Of a stretch of DNA of 64,000 nt, positions 45,586 to 55,659 are shown in pieces. Position 1 is the stretch's first letter. Every line of letters begins with the position of its first letter. The notes under the pieces were generated by a model. That model was not told the DNA's origin, searched no databases, and saw nothing but the letters and a program-made list of their open reading frames with translations. Origin of the DNA: Krasilnikovozyma curviuscula (taxonomy: Eukaryota; Basidiomycota; Tremellomycetes; Cystofilobasidiales; Mrakiaceae); contig MVAQ01000010.1 of NCBI GenBank assembly GCA_014825775.1, forward strand, positions 124,001 to 188,000. The letters run 5' to 3'. The translations under genes were made by a program, and so were the position numbers.

Positions 45586-47853
45586 ATGTTCGCAGATGTC
45601 AGCACGACGGTATTCATACTATTCGCCTTATTGTCAACGTCAGCAGAGGCACAGCTCAGGATACCGCTGCACCACAACACTCGCAGCGTGCACAACCAGC
45701 CCAACCGGACGTCCTCAGAGCGCCTTGCAGCCCATCGAGCTCAGCTGAGGGCAATCTCGTTCAAGTACGGGACTCCTGAATTTCGTAAAAGAGCTTCTCA
45801 AGGCGATGCAGAGCTCTACAACATCCTGGGCGATGCGTGAGTGCATTTTTTTCTTCATTGTAGCACCTTTTACCCGCCCCGCACTGGCTTACCTGTGAGT
45901 TTGAATATGTCGCTGCAGTACATACGTTGGTGATATGAGCATCGGAACACCTGCACAGACAATGGGCGTGATGATTGATACAGGTTCAGCGGATTTGTGG
46001 ATTGCTGGGTCGACTTGTACCGACGCCTCCACATGTCCAGACGGCTCGTCGAGCTGGCCCAAGTTCACTTCGAGCGCAAGTTCAACTTTCAAGAGGTATG
46101 TTTACTGATGTTTGATGATTGATCTCGTACTGGTAAGGAGAGAACAGGGTGACTGACTGACTACAACGCTACTCTCGCTTTGACGCAGTTCTTCCGCCGC
46201 CTTTCAGATCAGTGAGTCCTGATCAATTATTGCTCTCTATACCACACTGACTGATCTAAAAATGTATGGTTCTCCAACAGCTTATGGTTCTGGAGCGACC
46301 TCTGGTACCCTTGGGCAGGACACCGTCACATTGGGAGGCTGGACGTCAGCAACGCAAACCGTCGCTGTCTGCAACAAGATTTCCTCCGGCTTACTCTTTA
46401 CACCCGTGTCTGGTATCATGGGCTTTGGGTTTCAAGGTCTTTCTGTTGCTAATGCCGTCGTGAGTAGCCCGTCCTGCCTGACCTGTCATCGCCGCCATAC
46501 TCATCGTTTGCTGCTCTCTATCTTTGACAGCCCTTTTGGCAATCCATCGCACCAAGCTGGTCGCAACCACTAATGGGACTTTACATCACTCGCTACTTGG
46601 ACGTTTCATACGGCGTCAATCCAGGTGGAGAGCTCTCACTAGGGTTCCTCAACGATGCTCTGTACACAGGAACAATAAACTACGTCTCCGTCTTAGCAGC
46701 GTCAAACTCGTACTGGCTTGTTCCTTTGGACGCTGCTGTCGTTCAAGGAGCAACGGTCAAACTTTCTTCTACTACTGGTCAATCGTCGTCAACGCCGATC
46801 GTTGCGATCGTAAGCTTTTGTATCCGCTTCTCACTGAGCTCGTCTCGTTCCTAAATGTCCTCGTTCATCCCATTCTAGGACTCTGGAACCACACTAGTGA
46901 TAGGTCCAAGCGCAGACGTCGCTCTGATTTACGCCCAGATTCCCAACAGCGTGTATCTAGGGGGAGGGACCTACGGATATCCATGTTCCCAAACGGTCGA
47001 CGTCAGGCTTGTGTTCGGTGGAGTTGAGTATGCCATCTCGAACACAGACATGAGTAGAGGTGAGACAAGTGGGGGGATTTGTGTGGGAGCGATTGGTGTC
47101 ACTGATTTGAGCGGAGTGAGTTTGTTTGTCCTTGCTCTGCCAGCTGCGTTGTCTCTGAAACTAATCACTCGCCATCGTTGTCTTTCCCTCCTTATAGTCC
47201 GAGTATGTCATTTGTCTGCTTGTTACCCAATATCTCCTGACATCTCATCCCTGACGTTCTTCCCTCTGATTCTTTTTAGGATGAGCTGGATCGTGGGTGA
47301 CGTCTTTTTGAAGAATGTAAGGACCATCATCTTCGTCTCATCTCTTTTTGCGCCAATCAATCGCTTACCTTTCCTCTATCATTAGGTCTATACTGTCTTC
47401 CGCTACTCCCCAGCGTCGGTCGGATTTGCCTTTTTGGCCTCCAGCGTAGGTGGAACCCAGACGGCAACTCAGTACCTCTCCGCTTCAACGACCACAGCCT
47501 CATCAGCCGCGTCCCCCTCCAGCACCTCAGCATCCTCTCTTTTCGTTTCCGCTTCCTCCTCTTCAGGATCCTCGGGTTCTTCATCAGGCTCAGCATCAGT
47601 CTCACTGCCGTCTTCAGTCTCCCTCTCGTCAACGCTTTCATTCGCAACGCTGCGAACTGTCGCGCCCATCGGACCATTGATTAATAACCCTACTGCCGCA
47701 TCACTTTCTGCCACTGCTTCAACAAATGTAGGGGGAATAACTGCCTCAGCTGCTGCTGCGACTACCCAAAGCGCCTCCGCTGCAGCAGTGAAGTTGAGCC
47801 TAATTGGATGGGGAATAGTTGCGCTTGGAATGGCAGTAGCTGCATTGAACTAA
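45586..47853 (+). CDS. pepsin-like aspartyl protease, secreted and probably membrane-anchored
   Basis: Family A1 endoprotease. The N-terminus MFADVSTTVFILFALLSTSA is a signal peptide. A propeptide of about 60 residues contains RKRAS, a possible KR-type processing site. The first active-site motif is VMIDTGSADLWIAGS (about 45970). A 23-base exon (46189..46211) supplies SSAAFQIT, joining to YGSGATSGTLGQDTV, the flap region. FGFQGLSVANAV follows. The second active-site motif is AIDSGTTLVIGP (about 46880), and WIVGDVFLKNVYTVFRYSPA closes the fold. After the domain there is a Ser/Ala/Thr-rich tail of about 130 residues. It ends in a hydrophobic stretch KLSLIGWGIVALGMAVAALN with no charged residues after it, which suggests a GPI-anchor signal or a membrane tail, as in yapsin-like proteases. 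Substrate is unknown. Confidence 0.92.
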
Positions 47854-48490
47854 ATCAAAATTGCATTTTTATAACGATTCACTAATGTAACTCTTTGATA
47901 GACATCGAGTACCGTGTAGAATACATTTATTGTACCATCACTCTTTTTGCATATATGAGTAAATTCGCACATCATTTGCTGCTCTGAACGTACCAGGATT
48001 ATATGATTTCCTTCTATACGGTCCTTTCAGTGTGTTGAGTGAGTGCAAACTGCCATCGTTATAGAGGAAACCATGGAGAAAAAAAGGTAATGCAAGGCGT
48101 AGAGGCACATCCTAAAAGAAGGAACCACGCAAGTCGTTATGACCGTCTACTGATCGTAATATATCGTTTGTGTAAGCATCTGTCTTGTTTGTACAGTTCA
48201 AGAGCTATCAATGGGCGTTAACGTCAAATAGACTTCACACCACCGAGGGGATCAAAACAACCAAAAAAGGACTAACGCTGTAAAGTCCAGGGAAAGAAGT
48301 ATGCACCTGAAAGGTACTCTCAGAATACTCCGTTAAAGAAGAACCCAAGCATCTCATGGTACCATTCATCTGCACTGAGAGCGCGGTACGCGATCCTTCT
48401 TCTGGTTCTGATCTCCAACTCATCGTAGTGTGAGACTCGATTAGCTATGTGAGACTGTCCGACAAAGAAAAGAGCGTCACAAGGAGTGAT
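47854..48490. other. intergenic region, protease and F-box-like 3' ends
   Basis: About 640 bases between convergent genes; expected to hold two 3' UTRs. A minus-strand open frame at 48423-48235 could be a further exon of the F-box-like gene, but I could not find a convincing donor to join it. Confidence 0.4.
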
Positions 48491-49477
48491 TCATCTCTTA
48501 GTCGGCTTCAAATGATGGCTTACCCTCAACCTATCGTTCTGAACCATTACTTCCATTCTTCCGACCCACGCAGCAATGTTGAAGAACTCGAGCGTAGGCG
48601 AGATGGTGAGGTAAGTTTTGACGGTGACTTTTTCCACTGAATACTTGTAATCTGAAATTGCCCAAGCATCTCGGACAAGCACAACGAGGTACTGTTTGTC
48701 TGCGGAAATGATCAGCGTCAGCACATTCGAATATTGAGACAAGTTGTGGTTCGGCGCATCTATCCTGGGACGATACTTACTAGCTGGAGATTTTTGAGCT
48801 GCTTCTAGAACACAATTGATGCTAAAATAAGCCCTTGGTCCCAGAGGCATCAGAACAACGGTTTGTGCTATGTGAAAGAGAGGACCGAGTCCTTCTGTAC
48901 CGAGGTCGATTTCTCCTGCTCCTGTAAAAACGAAGTACGATTGATAGTTAGAAACTCTCATGCAGTAATACAACTGGAGATGAGTTACACACCATAGATG
49001 ACGACCTTCTTGAGCTTTGGAAGGATCGCTGGGACCAAATCTGGGAACTGAGGATAAGGGGTCTGATCATCGAGGTATAAAGTGATGGAGACAACTCCTT
49101 GGAAGAGCCTAAGCTGGTCCATATGGTGAGTAGCATCGTTGATGCTCCTGTACAACGAGCGACAAAAGGAGTTTCGTCGGATACCATTGGCTAAGCCGAC
49201 GTGCTTGTACAAGGCTTGGGCGAGATTGATATACATCTTCTTCGAGCACAACATCATTCTCATGTGAGCCTCTTGACTGGCCAAGGTGCTTATCTGAACC
49301 AAGAGATCCATTGGCAGAACTGGTTGAATTGCATTCTTCGCGATAGCTTCGTCGTCTGTGCATGGGTGGAATGTTGAAACGCCTGCTCAGTACAGCAAAG
49401 GAATCCGTGAAAAGGGTATTAGACGTACCAGACGTTGATTCTGATATCTTGGAAGTTATCTCAGGAGGGGCAACCAT
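48491..49477 (-). CDS. F-box-like domain protein, function unknown
   Basis: The start is MVAPPEITSKISESTS (49477). After an intron (donor G|GTACGT, acceptor GAGCAG|G) the frame reads GVSTFHPCTDDEAIAKN, then LPMDLLVQISTLASQE. RMMLCSKKMYINLAQALYKH follows. The pattern L-P-x-x-(I/L)-(I/L)-x-x-I with a downstream S-K-x-(M/L)-Y is that of fungal F-box-like regions, which would link the protein to an SCF ubiquitin ligase through Skp1. The rest contains VVSITLYLDD and LKKVVIYG, reminiscent of the irregular leucine-rich regions often found behind such domains, then GPLFHIAQTVVLMPLGP. The last frame stops at 48491 (LKPTKR). The exact 3' end is uncertain because another exon downstream cannot be excluded. 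No close family is recognised. Confidence 0.55.
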
Positions 49478-50179
49478 CGCAAGGCTTTGAGCCTAAAACC
49501 GAGGGAATGAAATCACCGGCGAAACGGGGAGAATCACTTCTTCGTCAGTACGATCTTTTCTCAACCCGTCTCTGTAGATAGCAGTCCTCACTCACCTTAG
49601 GTTGATGTGCACTTGTGATAAATAGAGCTTATACAGAGAAAGATATCTCAAGTGTGACGCTCGACCGGCTACTCTTTGCTTAGAGTATGACAATCCCAGT
49701 GGACGTAGTTAGAAGCCAATGTTAATCCTTTTCACCAGAGATACAGTCACCAGGGTATCAGCTTGATTGAATTCCGAACAAATGCCCAGTCGAGTGAATC
49801 GATCTACCCTGAGACGGTGACCTGACAAATTGATGACACAATGAGTGAAGGATCAGAACCTTGCTGTCTGTATACGTTTGCCCCAGCGAACAAGCCAGCT
49901 AGATATACCCACCAGATTGTTTTCGACTTGTTTGATTATACCGGTCAGACAGAGATGGTGGTGGATCGACTGACCTTGCTCTGCCACTTGTAGGCACAGA
50001 GAAACAGGGGGTCATTGGATGCGCGCCACGAAGTTGGAGAATCACGGGAAACTTGTTGTGCCCGAATAAAGATTCAAATGATACCATTTTGTCGTCTCGC
50101 TGAACTTATTAGCTGAGAACAAAAATGGTGGAGTTGTACAACAAAATGTAGCGACGTTCCTTGACCTCTCGCCCTGCGT
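49478..50179. other. intergenic region upstream of the F-box-like gene
   Basis: About 700 bases holding the promoter of the F-box-like gene and the 3' UTR of the next minus-strand gene. Only short open frames without motifs are present. Confidence 0.4.
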
Positions 50180-52072
50180 CTAAGCAATACACAACACCTT
50201 CCCTTCATCGCTCAGTAGAACCCATCGGGTGTGTTCGAAGAACTTGGTGGGGAAATCTTTATGGGCGTGCGGCAGACGCATTTTGTGAAGTGCAAATCGG
50301 ACATGCATTGCTAATCGCTGACATAGACATAGACATCGCAGTATGATCAGCAACCGGATCCATAGAGAAAGAAATGTGTCATCTCTCAGACTCACCAAGT
50401 CACAGTGGACTCTCCAATGATCACCAATCGCTAGCATGCCATTGGGCAGCGTCGGTATCTCCCCGCTCCCTTCAGTCTCCTCCACAACCTTGAGATACCT
50501 TCTCAGTCCCTCTCGATCAGCCCCTTGCACAGAAAGACTGACGTATCCGTATTTATCTGGCCGCTGGACAAACTCGCTTTTCATCTCAGTTTCAAACGCT
50601 TGAATTGCGAGCTTGGTCCAGCTGATTTCTTGTGCGAGACCAGAGGAGAAGGGTGGTTCGGCGGGTTTAGATGGCCTTGAAGTTGACGCTATCATTTTTG
50701 TAGAGCTATCATTCGTAGTGATGTTTAGATGAGCCTTTGGTGTTCGGGTGGGGTTTCGTTTGTCACTCTTGAGCTGTGGGGGAGGCTTCGATATTGGATC
50801 TGGTGCGGCCAGCGTTGATACAAGAGACGATGGTGCAGCGGATTTGAATGTCGGTGGTACAAAAGAAGCTGACTCTTTTCTAGTTGTTCGTTTCAAAGAT
50901 GTCGGCGGTTTGATATCTGGTATTTGGTTGATGCTCTCCGCTGTGAGGACCCATAATTCTTGGAATGTCGCTACACTGATGTCTTGTTTTGCAGGGACAA
51001 TTCCAGGTGGTAATCCTAGTACTGGGCCATGAATGGGTATGATCCATTGACATCGAGTAGTGCTGTAGGGAGCTAGTTCTTCTTTCAATTTGATGAACTC
51101 CGGCTGAGGCCACGGTAGAGGAAATTGCTCTTCACTGTATGGTTTATGAACTGAAATAATCCCCTGAATATTATTGTCGTTTCTAGGTTCATACGTCATC
51201 ATTGGCTGTTGAGGCTGCGATGGTGAGCGCGGTCAATTGATATTATCAAGGTTGCTGGCGATGGAGAGACTCACGAAGTTGATGAATTCGAAAACCTTCC
51301 CATATCCAGGTTCCCAAGTATCAAGCATACACCTCATTGAAGCCAATATACTGATCTGGTCCGCTTTCCGCTTCCTGCTGGGTCTTTTCCCACTCACCTC
51401 CGGAGGTCGAACTTTGCTCCCTTCCACCGCAAGAACCAATGTTCCATTTCCAGTAGGATTTTGAGATGACCTCGTAGCGATGAAGGATTCGAATGGCTCA
51501 ATGGAACCCTCACGGAGAGCTTCAGGCTCTTCGTCCGACCATGCCTCCTCGAATAGGCCCAAACCCAGGCAAGCTTCCCTCCGGGACGGAATCTTCAGAC
51601 GAGTAGTGTAAGTAACCGGAATGCTAGTGCTGGTCGATTCTATAGCTGGTGGAATAAGAGGGCAGTGTCAGCTAAATGGGAAAGCAGCTAGCACACAATA
51701 GGCATACTCACCTTCAGGAGCCTCCCTTGGCGATGAAACTGATACCCAAACCAGCTTGTGTTCTTCTTCATCTGCATCATCTTTCCCCCCCTTTCCCTTC
51801 TTTCCCTTTTTTCCCTTCACCGACGGCTTCTTGAGGCTGAACCTTGTCCCCTTCCTTTTCTTTCCCTTCTTCCCAGTTTCTTCGAGCTCGGGAGGTCGGA
51901 AAGCTGGACAGGGTGCAGGTACTCCATCTCTGAGGCCGGCTGCAGCTAAGAGCGTCCCTCTGTCTGTGAGAGCTAGAGATTCCGCCTTTGAGATTCGTGG
52001 TCCGTCCGCGTCGTGCAGCAGGTTGATCCAGAGAGGGGTGTCCCGGAAGTCAAACTTTCCATCCTGTTCCAT
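50180..52072 (-). CDS. unrecognised protein with basic low-complexity linker
   Basis: I do not recognise the family. The start MEQDGKFDFRDTPLWINLLH (52072) is followed by GPRISKAESLALTDRGTLLA. A Lys/Gly-rich run KKPSVKGKKGKKGKGGKDD (about 51800) comes before KLVWVSVSSPREAPE. A later exon has IPVTYTTRLKIPSRREACLG and LFEEAWSDEEPEAL, with a KRPSRKRKADQ nuclear-localisation-like stretch, then MRCMLDTWEPGYGKVFEF. The largest exon (51190..50376) has STTRCQWIIPIHGPVLGLPP and a disordered middle rich in Pro, Ser and Thr. It then reads LAQEISWTKLAIQAFETEMK and GYVSLSVQGADREGLRRYLK. The last exon ends RWVLLSDEGKVLCIA with a stop at 50180. The folded ends and disordered middle look like a nuclear protein (inference). 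Two good introns and long exons support a real gene. It is divergent from alpha-actinin. Confidence 0.7.
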
Positions 52073-52246
52073 TCACAAAAATGATGTTTCCCTCTATTTT
52101 CCTACCATGGGCGCATTGGGTGATAAAGAACCAAGAGTGAGCTTTGGTTGACAGACAAAACCACAGAAAGTTCGACGCGCAGGCAACGAGTTGCTTCAAC
52201 CTGCCACAGCTGTGTTTAGCTGGCTTTCAAGAGTTCTCCCCTGGTC
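52073..52246. promoter_or_regulatory. short divergent promoter, unrecognised gene / alpha-actinin
   Basis: The start codons of two divergent genes are 174 bases apart, so both promoters must lie here or inside the genes. No TATA box or known element stands out. Confidence 0.45.
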
Positions 52247-55200
52247 ATGGCTCCTGCGATAGATCCAATGCAGAATAGATCCAGTCTAGAAGTTATTCAA
52301 GAGAAGTGCATCTGAATCTGGACGAAAGAACGAGGTGAATATACTGAGAGCTAACTGTGTTGCATTTTCTTCCCCAGGACCTTTCGAAAATGGTAAGTGG
52401 AGCTCAGTAGAACGACACAAATATAAGATTGGCTGATTGAGTGTCTCATCAGGCTGAATTCAAAGCTTGAAACCAGAGAGATTCCACCCATGGAGTCGCT
52501 AGTCAAGGATCTGTCGGACGGCGTCAATCTGATCATTGTAAGCTTGAAGTTAACAAATGAGCTGTTGCGAGCTCCCATGTGCTAACATCTTTCTCTTCGT
52601 CATCTTCAGCTGATGGTATGTTGCGTGGAACTATAAATTTCGAATGAGAGCTCACTTCTTTGTTGGACCGACATTCAGGAGATCATGGGCCAAGCCAACT
52701 TGGGTCGATACGTCAAGAACCCCAAGATGAGGGTTCAAAAAGCTGAAGTAAGTTTCTGCTTGTTCGTGATGAATTGTTGAGGGGAGATACTGATACTGTC
52801 TTATTTCACATAAGAACGTCACGACAGCCTTGAACTTCATTCGAAGTCGAGGAGTCCATTTGACCAACATCGCCGCCGAAGGTTCGTGATCCAAAAAGAA
52901 GCTGGATACCAATAGGGACCTTTCCTGAATTAAAGCTGTTCTTGTAGACGTCATTGATGGAAACTTAAAGCTGATCCTCGGTCTGATATGGACCCTCATC
53001 CTGCGATTTACTATCGCTGACATCTCGTAAGCGACCCCTTCTGCACTTTTCGTATCCTTCTTTAATTGTTGAAATGGTGTTAATAGTGAGGAGGGTCTGT
53101 CTGCGAAGGATGGTCTTCTGCTGTGGGTCCAACGTAAAACGGTTGACTACAAACCCATCGTCGACGTAGAAAATTTCACATACTCTTGGATAGACGGCCT
53201 GCCTCTATGCGCACTGATTCACCGACATCGTCCAGATCTACTGGACTTCCACTCTCTCGATTTTGTGAGTCTCCAGCATCGCTAAGACGTCGCACTGAAC
53301 GGATCGCTTGTACTCACGATGACTTCGATTTTGATGCACTTAAAGGACAAAGCAGAAGAAAACACTGAGCTGGCATTCAAAGTAGCACAAGAACATCTGG
53401 GTATTCCAAGGCTTCTTGATGTCGCTGACCTCTGCCACGCTCGTCCTCCAGATGAGCGATCAGTGATGACATACGGTGAGTGTCTTAATCGCAGCTGTCC
53501 GCAGCCTAGTGACTCTACCTGACGAGGCCTTGTGTTGTAGTTGCTGCCTTTTTCCATGCATTCTCGTCAATGGCTAAAGCCGAAACTCAGTCTCGTCGAT
53601 TAGAGACGCACGCCGAGAATTCTCGTAGTATTTGGTGAGTTTTTATTTCCTACTTATTTCCCTCTTTAGAACTCTAATTGGATGTTTGTCAGGTCATCCA
53701 AAAATCAATACGAAGAAAGAGTAAAAAGTGTGAGTAAGGTTTGGTCACTGCTTCTTTGCGACAGACCTCACATCCACCGGCATCTTTATCTTTTTCACAG
53801 TTTCTCGATAAAATTCAACAACAAGAACACCTTTGGGAAACAACCGAACTACCTAAATCGTACACATCTGTGAAAGCGCTCTCGTCGAATCACGCGGAGT
53901 ATAAGAAAACCACGAAAAGACAGATGCTATCCGAAAAGCAGGATGTTTTCACTCTGTTTTCTAATATCCAAACGAAGCTGAAGACGTATCACCTGAAGGC
54001 ATATCTTCCACCGAAAGGTCATTTTCCTTCAGTGAGTGCTGAAATCAGACGTCGCGGCTTTGTTTATCACTCCCTTATCTACTTTTGTCTTCACACGACA
54101 GGACATCGATGATAAGTGGAATACTTTCATCGATGCAGAAATGACATGGGCTAAGTCATTGATCAATAGACTGAAAGAGTAAGCTGGATCTCTGCCTTAC
54201 GCCATGATATTCTTCAATACTGACTGTATTTTCCCCTCTCACGGCAGACTGCGAGACTCCATCATGCGCCAATTTGCGGAATCGGCTGAAGCGTTACATT
54301 CCGACTTGCATCGCATTCAAATTCAAATCTCTCAACTCGACGGTCCACTCGAAGGCCAACAAACGACCGCGCTGACTATCCAAGAGCAGCTGCCTTTAGT
54401 CTCCGCTAAATTGGAGGGACTGCTGAAGGTTGACGAAGAGTGTCAGTCGGCGAATATCGAGGAAAATGAATACACCATTCATACGGCGGATGACTTGAAG
54501 TGGGAGTTTGAGTTGCTGGTCAATTCTTTGAGCGCCAAGATTGCGTTTATTGAGAATCAGATCGTTGCTCGAAACCATACCAACGTGAGAGTGATCCATT
54601 TTCAAGATCGCAGGGCTTCTTCATTAACAACCATGATTTCTATCTTCGTTTTAAGCTTACACCTGGTCAGCTGGAAGAGTTCGAAGCTACCTTCAGACAT
54701 TTTGACAAAGATCAGACGCAGTCTCTTGAGATTGAAGAGTTCACGGCGGCACTGGCCAGTCTGAGTATTACATTTGCAGTATGTGCTTGTCCCACCTCTT
54801 TCCTTTGCACTGCTACTAACGACGTTCTTCGCCTGGGTTGGCAGGATGAGGAGATCGACGCCATCTTCGGCCAGCTAACAAAAGAGTTCGGCAAGGTGAA
54901 CTTTGAGGCTTGGATTGAACTCCTCGTTGAGCTCACGGAAGATTCATCAAGCTCTGAACAGCTCAGCATCGCCTTCAGAGAAGTTGCTGGTGACAAGCCG
55001 TATATCACAGAGTTGGAGCTCGAGCAGGCACAGTTGTCGCAGCAGAGTATTCGATACCTCACGTGAGTTTTGTAGACTGATTGCAAGTGATTGATACCCG
55101 CATTTGCTGATAATGTGCCCTTCATGTAGAACTATCATTCCATCTGAAGAGCTTGCGTCGGAAGATGGGTCATCACTCAACCCGAAAGAATCTCGCGCAT

Positions 55201-55401
55201 ACTTCTGTGAGTCACCCATTCCCCCCATATACGCCCACTTATGCCAACACTCACTTTAATGCCATTTGCTTTCACTCTTCTCAGATGAGGTGTGTTCGAT
55301 CAGTCTTTGGCGCGTCGCGGTTGTCGCCGGTGGGGAGCATGACTGACTTTAACCTTCTCATTTTTTTTCTAAAGGAATATCTTCAGGAAGCATTCGACTA
55401 A
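52247..55401 (+). CDS. AIN1: alpha-actinin
   Basis: Alpha-actinin is an actin cross-linker, in fungi placed at the cytokinetic ring. Exon 1 (52247..52305) gives [19 protein letters not shown]. Exon 2 (52378..52392, 15 bases) gives KTFRKW. Exon 3 gives [20 protein letters not shown] and DGVNLII. Exon 4 is CTGATG (52610..52615), and the next exon continues [18 protein letters not shown]. The two calponin-homology domains follow: [51 protein letters not shown], and in the second [13 protein letters not shown] and [14 protein letters not shown] helical rod (about 53560-54600) with spectrin-like helices comes next. EF-hand sequence follows with [20 protein letters not shown] (a complete D-x-D-x-x loop) and a second, degenerate hand. 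A 5-base exon (55285..55289) leads to the end EEYLQEAFD and TAA at 55399-55401. The compact rod matches fungal alpha-actinins. Confidence 0.93.
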
Positions 55402-55659
55402 ACGTCAAATATAACCACCTCTACCGTATTATTCCATGGCACGATTGTTGTCTCTCTTCTGCATGTTTCAAATTCCCACACGCTCATGTCGTATAGACTT
55501 TTGTATTATACTTCACGTTGTGATATGTTCTGAAAATTCCGGAAGCACAGTTATCAATTGTGGCAGAATAACGCTCACATTTCATTTTTGCTCATTCCAC
55601 GAGAATTATCTTTCCCTGCAGAAGATCGCAACTTCCAACCACCACCCAATGTCTGCAAA

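Noticed and set aside
47469..47714. Acidic minus-strand open frame
   Set aside because: It is antisense to the Ser/Ala-rich tail of the aspartyl protease.
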